A model generated the notes under the pieces. It did no database searches, was not told the DNA's origin, and saw nothing but the letters and a program-made list of their open reading frames with translations. From assembly GCA_905235685.1 (NCBI GenBank), contig CAJOMO010000009.1:24425-88424 (forward strand): a stretch of 64,000 nucleotides of DNA, written 5' to 3'. Of this stretch, positions 43,138-51,707 are shown piece after piece; within the stretch, counting starts at the first letter, position 1; each line of letters begins with the position of its first letter. Source of the stretch: an uncultured Selenomonadaceae bacterium. GTDB lineage: Bacteria > Bacillota > Negativicutes > Selenomonadales > Selenomonadaceae. The position numbers were made by a program, and so were the translations under genes.

Positions 43138-43689
43138 ATGGAAAAAAATTTTTATTGGAAACTGTTTAAATCGACGTTCATTGTCAGCGCCTTCACCGTC
43201 GGCGGCGGCTACGTCATTATCCCGCTTTTAAAAGCCAAATACGTTGACGAATACCACTGGATTAGCGACGAAGAAACGCTGAACATGGTTGCCATCGCGC
43301 AATCGACGCCTGGAATTATGGCTGTCAATACGGCGATTATGCTCGGCTACAGAATGGCGGGCGTTCGCGGCGCACTTACCGGTATGTTCGCAACAGTCCT
43401 GCCTCCGCTGATTATAATTACAATCGTTGCAACTTTTTACGATTTAATCGCACACAACGAAAATGTTCAATTGGTTTTGAAGGGCATGCAATGCGGCGCA
43501 ACGGCTTTGCTTTTGGACGTGGCAATTGATTTGCTCCAAAAACAACTTGACAAAAAATTAATCCTGCCGATCGTGATAATCGTGGGAACTTTCGTGGCAA
43601 ATGTTTTCTTCGACGCAAACATAATGGCGCTGGTGGCGATTGACGGCATAATCGGATTTTTCCTCCTGCGCGATAAAAAATACAGCTGA
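43138..43689 (+). CDS. chromate transporter family protein (single-domain ChrA)
   Basis: 183 residues, about five membrane segments, with the family pattern FTVGGGYVIIPLLKA near the N-terminus and AIAQSTPGIMAVNTAIMLGYR. Short-chain ChrA proteins normally occur as two adjacent genes that form a pair; no second half is here. ATG at 43138 follows GAGGTG. A longer frame starting inside the ROK gene on the other strand was rejected. Substrate is not certain to be chromate. Confidence 0.85.
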   Translation: MEKNFYWKLFKSTFIVSAFTVGGGYVIIPLLKAKYVDEYHWISDEETLNMVAIAQSTPGIMAVNTAIMLGYRMAGVRGALTGMFATVLPPLIIITIVATFYDLIAHNENVQLVLKGMQCGATALLLDVAIDLLQKQLDKKLILPIVIIVGTFVANVFFDANIMALVAIDGIIGFFLLRDKKYS

Positions 43690-45027
43690 TTATTTTCGCT
43701 GAAATTTCGTCGCCAATTTGTGAATTAGCTCAAAGCGATAATTCAGCCAGGCGCGCGCAACGGAAAATTTTTGCGAAAGTTCGTCAACGGTGCAGTCCGG
43801 ATTTTCAAGGCGCATTTTCATTGTCTGTTGAATTATTTCGCTGACTTCAACTTTGTTGTCGAGAAGAATTTGAATATCGGCAAGTTGAATTTTCGCCTCG
43901 TCAAGCATTTTATCCAGATTTGCCTGTTGACGAATTTTTTCAGCCAAGGCGTGAATCTGTTTGAAACGATAATTCAGCCCTTCGCGCGTAATGAAAAATT
44001 TTTTCGCCAATTCGCTAACGGTGCTGTCCGGATTTTGAAGGCGCATTTCCATTGTCTGTTGAATAATTTCCTTGACATCAACCGCGCTGTCGATAATCAG
44101 CTGAATATCAGCCAACTGCCCTTGCGGTGAATTGGGATTAAAAAATTCGGCGTTTCGAATTTTCTCCGCCAATTCGTGAATCAGCTTGAAGCGATAACCT
44201 AAGCCCTTGCTCGTCATAAAAAATTTTTTCGCCAGTTCGCCCATAGTACTTTCGGGATTTTGCAGGCGAAGTTCCATAACCTGCTCAAGCGCCTCGTCAA
44301 CTTCAACGTCATTTTCCCGCAAGAGCCGAATATCAGCGATTTGTCTTTGCGCCGCGTCAATTGCTTTGTTCAAACCCGCCATTTCGCAATTTGTAATTCG
44401 GTTGATATTGGCGCGAACTTCCTTGAGATTTCGCGCCGCTTCAAAGCGTTCAATCGCCTCATTTGCGCCGAGCATCCACAGAAAATCTAAAATCGAATCC
44501 GCCTCGCGCAGATACACAACAAAATCTTCGCGCCGAACGCGGAAACCCGCCTTCAATTCCAACTGCTTGAAAATTTTCTTGACGATATTAGCCGCCGACT
44601 CGTAGCCCGAAGAAATTTCCAGACAATAATATTTTTCCGGACGAACAATCGTACCGTTCGCCAAAAACGCGCCGCGCATATACGCAACTCGGACTTCGTG
44701 TCTGCGCGGAATTTTGCGGGAATTTATCGATTCAAAAAAATCAGCCGCCTCGCCATTTAAAAAAATCCGCACGAAATAGCGCATAGTGTTTCTGAGTCGT
44801 TTGGTACGAACAGCTGCAATTTCTTTGCGCACGTCCGGATAAATTTTCTTGACTAAATTTATGACGCGCCGAACGACTGCGGCGTTGACGCTGGAAAATT
44901 CAATGCGCCCTTCGGTTGCGTTTCCGCTGATTTTGAAAATCGCCGCCAATTCTGCGCGCATACAATTTTTATCGTCTTCGAATTTCCGTGCCAATTCTTC
45001 TTTAACATTCTGAGCGTACGACGGCAT
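43690..45027 (-). CDS. whiA: WhiA-like DNA-binding protein with a triplicated C-terminal HTH unit
   Basis: WhiA controls division-related genes in Gram-positive bacteria. The N-terminal LAGLIDADG-like part (about 1-215) has YAQNVKEELAR, AELAAIFKISGN, RGAFLANGTIVRPEKYYCLE and the junction NRITNCEMAGLNKAIDAAQRQI. Known WhiA proteins of about 310 residues end in one HTH domain. Here the unit (ADI.., MELRLQNP.ST..ELAKKFF..., LGYRFK.IHELAEKIR) occurs three times, at about 228-300, 303-370 and 380-445. 445 residues from the ATG at 45027 (GGGGTGAG upstream). The usual neighbours rapZ and yvcK are absent. Confidence 0.88.
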   Translation of the reverse strand: MPSYAQNVKEELARKFEDDKNCMRAELAAIFKISGNATEGRIEFSSVNAAVVRRVINLVKKIYPDVRKEIAAVRTKRLRNTMRYFVRIFLNGEAADFFESINSRKIPRRHEVRVAYMRGAFLANGTIVRPEKYYCLEISSGYESAANIVKKIFKQLELKAGFRVRREDFVVYLREADSILDFLWMLGANEAIERFEAARNLKEVRANINRITNCEMAGLNKAIDAAQRQIADIRLLRENDVEVDEALEQVMELRLQNPESTMGELAKKFFMTSKGLGYRFKLIHELAEKIRNAEFFNPNSPQGQLADIQLIIDSAVDVKEIIQQTMEMRLQNPDSTVSELAKKFFITREGLNYRFKQIHALAEKIRQQANLDKMLDEAKIQLADIQILLDNKVEVSEIIQQTMKMRLENPDCTVDELSQKFSVARAWLNYRFELIHKLATKFQRK

Positions 45028-45045
45028 TTTTCTCACCCCGCGTCA

Positions 45046-45073
45046 ATTTTACCATAAACTTAATCAAAAACAA
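45046..45073 (-). promoter_or_regulatory. candidate whiA promoter
   Basis: Minus-strand TTGTTT (45068-45073), 16 bases, TAAAAT (45046-45051) with an extended TG. It lies between palindromic repeat copy 8 and the whiA start. Confidence 0.5.
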
Positions 45074-45080
45074 AACAAAA

Positions 45081-45190
45081 AAGGCGCTCAAGGATGAGCG
45101 CCCAATGCGGCGCGTTTGTCACGTGATGTGACAATCCGCGCCGCGCTTTTCTTTGCAACTTTCTTTTACTATAAAAGAAAGTTGATATCA
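45081..45190 (-). repeat. modular palindromic repeat, copy 8 (alpha subtype)
   Basis: Starts 3 bases after the NlpC/P60 gene stop on the minus strand: TTGATATCAACTTTCTTTTA hairpin, CAAAGAAAA, GTCACATCACGTGAC core, GGCGCTC/GAGCGCC followed by TTTTTT, a good terminator. Confidence 0.9.
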
Positions 45191-45193
45191 ATT

Positions 45194-46438
45194 TTATTTA
45201 GCAATGGCAATACCGGTTAGAGCGTCGATAGTTGGAACGTCCGCCGTGCCTTCATAACTCAAATCTGAAACCAAAACTTTTCGCACATAAATTTTATAAC
45301 CGTCGCTGAAATAACTGCTTGCCGCGTGAATCATAATCGTTTCGCCGGAATCGTCATTTCCCAATTTCATCATAACGTGCCCGGGTTTAAAAAACAGCGC
45401 GCCGGTCGGAGCTCTATTCACAATATCAACGCGCTCTTCGCGGCTGACGTCATTAAAAACGGCGAAAATCGGCATAGCTCCTTCTTGCCGGTCGGCGTCG
45501 CGCGGAATATTAATCCCCATGCTGCGGTAAACATCGCCCACGAACGCCGAACAATCCACGCTGTTGTCTAAGCCGCCCCAGCCGTACACATCGCCCAAAA
45601 ATTTGAAACCCTGCCGCACAAAATTATTCGCCGTGCAATCCAGCCAGCCAAAATTGACATTGCCGTCATTTAAAACTTTCGGCGTAACTTCGCGCAGTTC
45701 ACCATTCACGCTAACCGGCAGATACGCCGTCCAGCCATTATTTTCAAAAGTATCGTCAATCAGCGGAATTACCGCGCCCATTTGGAAACGCACAACTTTT
45801 CCGCCGACGTTGACGAATTTTTTATTGTTTGTGACGACGACAAAATTTTCCGGCTGAACATACCGAAGCCACGTGATTTTATCGGTGAACGCCACTTGAT
45901 TTTTATCAACCCAGCCAAAATAATTCCGCGCCTGCACGAAGAAAAATTTGCCGTCCTTGCTCGTCCACAAAACTGCAACCGCCTCAGCCGGATCTAACGC
46001 CGTGCCTTGAAGTCTGTCGTATTTATCGCCGCTGAAGGCTTGCGGCAAAAGTCGAACATTCGCGCGCTCCAATGTTACCGCGTATCGAACTTCAACGTCT
46101 TTGACTGCCTTCAAATTTCTGTTCGACATAACCGCGTCCGTCCCCTGCAAATCGACATCGCCGGTTAATGATAAAATTTTCTTTCGCAAAGTCTTAGCGT
46201 CAATCTTTTCCGGATAATTCGCCAAATCCGCAGAATATTTATCGCGCTCCAAAATTTTCGCGTTGAGTTCGGAAATTTCTTCGGCGCTCAAAATAATTTC
46301 GTCGCCGTCCGCGTTCCTGTCAAGCCAGTATTCCGGCGTCGACCGCCCGTCCGTTATTTCCATCTGCGCGAAACAGGAATTTTTCGTACCAATAAAAAAA
46401 AGCACCGTCAAAAGTGCCGTGAGCAATATGGTTTTCAA
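45194..46438 (-). CDS. NlpC/P60 peptidase with SH3-like domains
   Basis: Secreted cell-wall endopeptidase that cuts stem peptides. 414 residues. Signal peptide (KTILLTALLTVLFFIG, cleavage after CFA), an N-terminal helical and SH3-like region (about 100-290, with VTLERANVRLLP and FGWVDKNQVAF), then the catalytic domain with NSVDCSAFVGDVYRSMGI (nucleophile Cys) and FFKPGHVMMKLG (His). Start TTG at 46438 with GGGGGC 8 bases upstream; longer versions overlap the Sel1 gene. It lies after that gene on the same strand. Confidence 0.87.
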   Translation of the reverse strand: MKTILLTALLTVLFFIGTKNSCFAQMEITDGRSTPEYWLDRNADGDEIILSAEEISELNAKILERDKYSADLANYPEKIDAKTLRKKILSLTGDVDLQGTDAVMSNRNLKAVKDVEVRYAVTLERANVRLLPQAFSGDKYDRLQGTALDPAEAVAVLWTSKDGKFFFVQARNYFGWVDKNQVAFTDKITWLRYVQPENFVVVTNNKKFVNVGGKVVRFQMGAVIPLIDDTFENNGWTAYLPVSVNGELREVTPKVLNDGNVNFGWLDCTANNFVRQGFKFLGDVYGWGGLDNSVDCSAFVGDVYRSMGINIPRDADRQEGAMPIFAVFNDVSREERVDIVNRAPTGALFFKPGHVMMKLGNDDSGETIMIHAASSYFSDGYKIYVRKVLVSDLSYEGTADVPTIDALTGIAIAK

Positions 46439-46457
46439 TGCGCAAAGCCCCCTTCGA

Positions 46458-47246
46458 TTAATCGTCAGTCGATAAAATTTTACAGCCGACATTTTCATTT
46501 TTTTTGAGATAAGCCTTCATTTCGCGGAGTTTTTGATTAGCCTCGGGGATACCAAAATCAACCGCCCGCTTGTACCAGCGCGCCGCCTTGCGATATTTCC
46601 GGTGTTCCTCGAACAATTCGCCCAAAAGCATCGGCGCGTACCCGCTCCCTTTGTCGAACGCCTTTTTCAGCCAATAGTAAGAGTCGCCCAAAAACTCTTC
46701 GCCGTAAATCAGCATTTGCCCCAAATTCGCCATCGCCTCGACGTGTCCCAATTTCGCCGCCTGCATGTAATAATCTTCCGCCTCTTCGTAGTATTCATTT
46801 TCAAAATACAAATCGCCGAGATCATTCATAGCCTCGACGTCGCCGCGCTCAATGGCTTTTTTGTAATTTTCGACAGCCTTATCAAATTCTCCGATTTTCG
46901 CGTAGGTGAACGCCAAATTTCGCAAAGCAACGGTATCGCCATTTTTCGCCGCCTTCGCGTACCATTTAACTGCCAAATCGTTATCGTCGCGCTGTTCGTA
47001 AATGTAACCGATATTGTTCATGGCAACGGGATTGCCGAGCGCCGCGGCTTTTTTAAACCATTCCAACGCCACGGCGTCGTCTTTGGCAACAGCCTCGCCC
47101 TCAAGGTAGAGATTGCCGACGGCAACCATTGCGGACGACAAGCCGCCTTCAGCCGCCTGGAGATAATATTTCAGCGCCAAAGTTTTATCGGGCGTTCGCC
47201 GCGCCATTTGTAAAAGCATTTCCGGTGAATCAATTTTCTCTGACAT
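46458..47246 (-). CDS. Sel1-like/TPR repeat protein
   Basis: 262 residues made of about six Sel1-type repeats of about 36 residues, such as AVALEWFKKAAALGNPVAMNNIGYIY and AEDYYMQAAKLGHVEAMANLGQ. Such repeats mediate protein-protein contacts. No signal peptide or membrane segment. The ATG at 47246 has AGGAA 7 bases upstream; an ATG two codons earlier is too close. The function is unknown. It follows trpD by 9 bases. Confidence 0.88.
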   Translation of the reverse strand: MSEKIDSPEMLLQMARRTPDKTLALKYYLQAAEGGLSSAMVAVGNLYLEGEAVAKDDAVALEWFKKAAALGNPVAMNNIGYIYEQRDDNDLAVKWYAKAAKNGDTVALRNLAFTYAKIGEFDKAVENYKKAIERGDVEAMNDLGDLYFENEYYEEAEDYYMQAAKLGHVEAMANLGQMLIYGEEFLGDSYYWLKKAFDKGSGYAPMLLGELFEEHRKYRKAARWYKRAVDFGIPEANQKLREMKAYLKKNENVGCKILSTDD

Positions 47247-47255
47247 AATCATTTC

Positions 47256-48281
47256 CTACGAATTGCTAAGGTTGATAAATTCATTGAGCCGCGATTCCGC
47301 CGCGCCGCTTTTAATCATTTCGCGGGCAATTTCAAGTCCCTCGGCGATAGTTTTAGCCTTTTCGCCAATGTAAATTGCCGCCGCCGCATTCAACAGCACA
47401 ATATCAGTTTTCGGACCTTGCGCGCCCGTCAAAATTTCGCGCGTGATTTTCGCGTTAAATTCCGGAGTGCCGCCGACAATATCCTCTTTGGTCGCCCGCG
47501 TCAAGCCAAAATCTTCCGGCTCAATCACATAGCGCCTATAGCTGCCGTCTTTCAGCTCACAAATGCTGGTCGGCGCGCTTATCGAAATTTCGTCAAGCTT
47601 ATCTTGCCCGAAAATAACAAGCCCGCGCCGCACGCCCAAATTATTCAAAACTTTGGCGAGCGGGTCAAGCAAATATTCATCATAAACGCCCAAAACCATA
47701 AGCTGCGGTCGCGCAGGATTCGTCAGCGGTCCGAGAATATTAAAAACCGTGCGAATACCTAATTCTTTGCGAATTGGACCGACATATTTCATCGACGCGT
47801 GGTATTTCTGCGCGAAGAAAAAGCAAATTCCAATTTCGTTTAAAAGTTCAACGCACTTTGCCGGCTCAAGGTTGATATTTACGCCGAGCGCCTCAAGACA
47901 ATCAGCCGCGCCGGATTTGGAACTAGCCGCGCGGTTGCCGTGTTTAGCAACTTTGATGCCCGCCGCGCTGATTATAAACGCCGCCGTCGTGGAAATGTTG
48001 ATTGAGCCCGCGTGGTCGCCGCCCGTGCCGACAATTTCAAGGACTTCGCCGTCAATTTTGCCGGTGTCGATTTTCAAAGCGTGTTCGCGCATAGCCGCCG
48101 CCGAGCCGTAAATTTCGTCAATCGTTTCAGCCTTAGCACTTTTGGTTGAAAGAGCCGCCAAATACGCCGCGTTTTGCACCGCCGACGTTTCACCGCTCAT
48201 AATTTCGTTCATTACCGTGTAAGCTTCCTCGTAAGTCAAATCGCCCTTGCTGACGACTTTCTTAATTGCCTCTGCTATCAT
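47256..48281 (-). CDS. trpD: anthranilate phosphoribosyltransferase
   Basis: It joins anthranilate to PRPP in tryptophan synthesis. 341 residues with [19 protein letters not shown] (PRPP binding), [21 protein letters not shown], and [21 protein letters not shown] precedes the ATG. No other trp gene lies in this window, so it is separated from the rest of the pathway. Confidence 0.95.
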   Translation of the reverse strand: MIAEAIKKVVSKGDLTYEEAYTVMNEIMSGETSAVQNAAYLAALSTKSAKAETIDEIYGSAAAMREHALKIDTGKIDGEVLEIVGTGGDHAGSINISTTAAFIISAAGIKVAKHGNRAASSKSGAADCLEALGVNINLEPAKCVELLNEIGICFFFAQKYHASMKYVGPIRKELGIRTVFNILGPLTNPARPQLMVLGVYDEYLLDPLAKVLNNLGVRRGLVIFGQDKLDEISISAPTSICELKDGSYRRYVIEPEDFGLTRATKEDIVGGTPEFNAKITREILTGAQGPKTDIVLLNAAAAIYIGEKAKTIAEGLEIAREMIKSGAAESRLNEFINLSNS

Positions 48282-48296
48282 TAAAATTTTTGCCTC

Positions 48297-49759
48297 CTAA
48301 ATTGCGCGCCCGAAGAAATTTTTAACTTCGTCGCTGTCGCGCCCCAAAATTTTTTTGCCGGTAACCTTTTCGACGGCGTCCAGCAATAAACCTGCGCGCG
48401 CGGCGATAAATTCATTAAATTCTTCGTCCATAAGCAAATTAATATCAATCCAATGCGAAGCCAAATATCTTTCTAAATTTGGTCGGCTGACTTGATACCT
48501 GTTGATTATTTCGGAGAGATAATCATTCGGCGCTTTGCTGCCAATGATTTTATTTGTCTTTGAAGTTATCGGCGTCTCCAAATTCATTCGCGTTCCGCTT
48601 ATAAGATCTCGCGCAGAATTTTTTAAAATAAGCGCCATAAAGCCCTTGTAAGTCGCGTTATTTCGCGTCTGCAAATCTTTCAGCCGCATCGGGTTGAAAT
48701 TGAAATTGCTAACCGTTTTGGGCGGAGCGTCCGGATATTCCAGCCAAGTCATAAATTCGGTCACGTCGTCCACGTACAAAATTTCGCCGCCGCTGCCGTA
48801 TTTTTCGCCAAAACCGCCAACGGTATTAATTGCGCTGAATAAGATAAATTTTTGCCGGAAAAAATACGCTCCTCGTTTAAAAATTTTTCCGCCTCGACAA
48901 AGCCCGCCGTCAATTCTTCTGCGCAAGCTTTGTATTCGGACAAAAATTTTTCTCGCCGCGTATTCCAATCGTCGCGCAGGTGAAAATCATTCATCGCAAA
49001 AGTCGCCGTTACCAATTCAAAGACAGTTAAAGATGCTCCGCTGTTATTCACATTTTCAAAAACTTGACAAATCGCCTCAATCGGCGTTTCCTTTTCCATA
49101 GCTATGACCGGAATTTGATATTGCAACAACTTAGCAAGAATTTCTTCATCAAATTTCGCGTAATTGTCCTGCGCGACGGTATCATTGGCGTAAAATCTGT
49201 CATAACCGCGTTGCCAGCGCCGAATGTCAGAGCTGCTAAAAGCAATATTCAGCGGAAAAAGTTTCTGCCGGTATTCGTCTTCGGGCGTCCGCAAATCCAA
49301 ATCAACGCGCCTGCCGAAATTCGACGTTATAAATTTTTCCTTAGGCACAGAAACAACAGCGTCAATCCGCTCAACATTAGGATTCAGCGCCTTTTCAATG
49401 TCCATGTAATAGTAGCAGTCAATTTCTTTGCCGCGCTCACTTTTCGTCTTGACAGGGTTTTTTCCATACATCGCCGCATAAATCGCCGTCAGCCGCTGTT
49501 GCCCGTCCAAAATTAAATCTTCCGGCTCAACTTGCAAATCCGGCGCGCCCTCCAACATTCTGTGTTGAAAACGAACTTTCGGGTTGCCGTAAGCCAAAAA
49601 CATTACCGCGCCAATAGGAAACGCGCTCGTTATGCTCGATATCAAAGATTTAATCCGAATATCGTCCCAGACCCAGCCGCGCTGAAAATCCGGCAATTGA
49701 ATTTTCCCCGCTTGAATGCCTTCCATCAATTTGATTATGTTAATGTCGTTGGTTTTCAA
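48297..49759 (-). pseudogene. DUF262 (GmrSD-like) gene, frameshifted and missing its HNH centre
   Basis: A defence-type protein in decay. From 49759 the DUF262 domain is well kept: IQLPDFQRGWVWDD, LILDGQQRLTAIYAAMYG, VFENVNNSGASLTVFELVTATFA and SYSAQLIPLAVL. Near 48840 that frame ends after about 20 unrelated residues, and homology resumes in another frame from about 48790 (YVDDVTEFMTWLEYP, RTNRAT-like LQTRNNATYKGFMAL) to 48297. The HNH centre IDIHHIFP, which in relatives stands between ISGTRMNLETPI and SKTNKIIGSKAP, is deleted. So there is one frameshift with probable loss of some residues, and a second in-frame deletion. Confidence 0.75.
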
Positions 49760-49762
49760 ATT

Positions 49763-50680
49763 TCAGACCTTCCCGATTAAACGCGCGCTAAATTTGTCAA
49801 TCATTTTCACCGGACGATAAGATTCTTTTGCCTGCCGCAAACCTTCCAAGCCCATATCTTCCTCGCGGTTAATGTAAGTCATTGCCGACCACTCCTGCGC
49901 GACGAAATCGTGATTGATAGCCGCGTACGCGCCGCGAATTTCCGGATCTGCCTTTTCAACGTGAATAACCGCCGTATCGGAATTTAATTGCTCGCCGAAA
50001 GTAAACGCAACAATTTTGCCGCCCAAAAGTATCGCGCCGCCCTTCAACTTAAATTCGCCGAAGTTGTCAAAAATCTCATTAATGGCGCGCCGCTCGTGAT
50101 TCATAAAAATATCGTCGGGATTTTCCGCGCGGTGCATTTCGTACCAATTGTTTAAAACTTCGCGGCACTGCGGAATAATCTCCGGCGTTATCGGCAAATA
50201 TTCAGCCGTCGGATAATCTTTGCGAAACTGATTCAAATGATTTTTCTTGCCGTGATATTTCCGCCCCGACAAATTTATCAAATCCGAAGCCAAATAAACA
50301 TAATCCGAATTGCTGCGGTCGGAAGAAATTTCAAAATCTGCGCCAGGATATTTCGCCAATTCCTCGACAAAAAATTTTTCTAAGCCCACGAATCGCACTT
50401 CATTTTGCCCGCACTCGCCGAACATCTGAATTATTTTCGCAATGGCATTTTGCATTTTGTCAACAGAGCCAATCGGCTGAAACACCGCAAATTTCCCGTT
50501 CCACTCGGCAATAAGATAAATCACGCCGTCGTCCAGCGCCCATTGAGTTTTGCCCAATTCGCGCCACATATACAAGCCCGTAAAACTCGCATACGCATTT
50601 TCGTAATAACCCGCGCGATAAAATTTGTCGAAAATCGCCTTGTCAGCCTTCTCAATTTTTTTGAAATTAATAACGTTCAC
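49763..50680 (-). CDS. DUF2156 protein (phosphatidylglycerol lysyltransferase C-terminal-like)
   Basis: 305 residues with the DUF2156 (GNAT-like) pattern: NAYASFTGLYMWREL near the N-terminus, NSDYVYLASDLINLSGRKYHGKKNHLNQF, AEYLPITPE, and GAYAAINHDFVAQEW with NREEDMGLEGLRQAKESYRP at the end. Relatives include the aminoacyl-transferring domain of MprF and stand-alone proteins of unknown substrate. The GTG at 50680 forms a GTGA overlap with the previous gene stop, indicating translational coupling. Confidence 0.8.
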   Translation of the reverse strand: MNVINFKKIEKADKAIFDKFYRAGYYENAYASFTGLYMWRELGKTQWALDDGVIYLIAEWNGKFAVFQPIGSVDKMQNAIAKIIQMFGECGQNEVRFVGLEKFFVEELAKYPGADFEISSDRSNSDYVYLASDLINLSGRKYHGKKNHLNQFRKDYPTAEYLPITPEIIPQCREVLNNWYEMHRAENPDDIFMNHERRAINEIFDNFGEFKLKGGAILLGGKIVAFTFGEQLNSDTAVIHVEKADPEIRGAYAAINHDFVAQEWSAMTYINREEDMGLEGLRQAKESYRPVKMIDKFSARLIGKV

Positions 50681-51396
50681 GCTCCAAATAAAATTTCTGC
50701 CAAATGTAAGCCCCGTTTGCCGCCCAATTTCAAGCCACGCACGCAATAATGGCAGTACGCTACAACTTTTTCCGTTGGAATTTTCGCGCAGTACTCCCGC
50801 ATCAATTTTTGCTTTTCTTCGGCAGCATGTTCTTGAAATAAACCTTCCGCGCCATACAAAAATCTTTTCGGCGCAAGCTTAGCGTTCCGCAGCGGTTGCG
50901 GTTGATACAGCGAATAACCACAGAATTTCGTCCGCTCGTAATTCTCCGGAAGTTCGACAATCTCAATATTCATTCGCCGCAAAATCTCACGAACTGCATT
51001 TTGTTCTGCGCGATTTTCCTTTTGACGCCAACAATCTTGCACTGTCATTTTTTCGCCGCGATAATTCGGATATTTAAAATTTTCGTCTTCCAAAATCAAT
51101 TCCCAAAGCGCCTGCCGCTCAATTTCCGGATGTTGCTCCTCAAAAATCGCCGCGCAATTATGGCAAAGCGAAACCATTGTACTATTCGCCGGAAATTTTT
51201 TGTAATGCGTAATTCCGCGCCATTCTTCACGATACCATTCGGGCATACGCTTTTCAAATTCTTCAACCTTGTAATTCGCCGCGCAACACCGAATTATCGG
51301 CAAGGCAAACACACGCTCAACATACGCTTGAATTTTGCGGCTCAGCTCCGGATATTCTTCAGTGAAAACGCAACTCGCCACAAAAAATTTTCCCAT
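50677..51396 (-). CDS. cysteine-rich CCG-type domain protein
   Basis: 239 residues. Several cysteine pairs occur in the order FFVASCVFTEEYPELS, IIRCCAANYKVEEF, VSLCHNCAAIFEE, FCGYSLY and VAYCHYCVRGLKLGG. The CC and CxxC spacing recalls the CCG domains of heterodisulfide-reductase-like iron-sulfur proteins; a related uncharacterised family occurs widely in anaerobes. Activity unknown; redox or metal binding is likely. ATG at 51396 with GGGG 7 bases upstream. It overlaps the DUF2156 gene, so the two may work together. Confidence 0.65.
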   Translation of the reverse strand: MGKFFVASCVFTEEYPELSRKIQAYVERVFALPIIRCCAANYKVEEFEKRMPEWYREEWRGITHYKKFPANSTMVSLCHNCAAIFEEQHPEIERQALWELILEDENFKYPNYRGEKMTVQDCWRQKENRAEQNAVREILRRMNIEIVELPENYERTKFCGYSLYQPQPLRNAKLAPKRFLYGAEGLFQEHAAEEKQKLMREYCAKIPTEKVVAYCHYCVRGLKLGGKRGLHLAEILFGA

Positions 51397-51507
51397 TAAA
51401 TTACCCCACAATGAAAAATCTTCTAACCAAATCGAGTTTGTCGAAATTTCCTGCCTCGCGGTAAAGAATCTTCACGCCCTCAATCTAAATTTGCTATACC
51501 TCAAACT

Positions 51508-51657
51508 TTAATCACCGCCGTCGCCACCATCGCCGCTGTCACTGTCGTTATCGTCATCTTCCCAATCGTTATCGCCGCCGTCGCCGCCGCCGGAATTATC
51601 CCTGCGTCTCAAATTCGAGGGCGGATTTTGTATCAATGGTTGGCTAAAAATCGACAC
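51508..51657 (-). CDS. small acidic Gly/Asp-rich protein
   Basis: A 49-residue frame with GTG at 51657 and AAAGGTG 8 bases upstream. The first third (SIFSQPLIQNPPSNLRRRD) is ordinary; the rest is almost only Gly, Asp, Asn and Ser (SGGGDGGDNDWEDDD, then DSGDGGDGGD). It lies in the gap after purL. The strong ribosome-binding site and biased composition suggest a real protein, but no family is recognised. Confidence 0.5.
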   Translation of the reverse strand: MSIFSQPLIQNPPSNLRRRDNSGGGDGGDNDWEDDDNDSDSGDGGDGGD

Positions 51658-51707
51658 AGCAAACACACCTTTATTGAAGTAGCTTTTACAATTTCAAATT
51701 TAAAATC

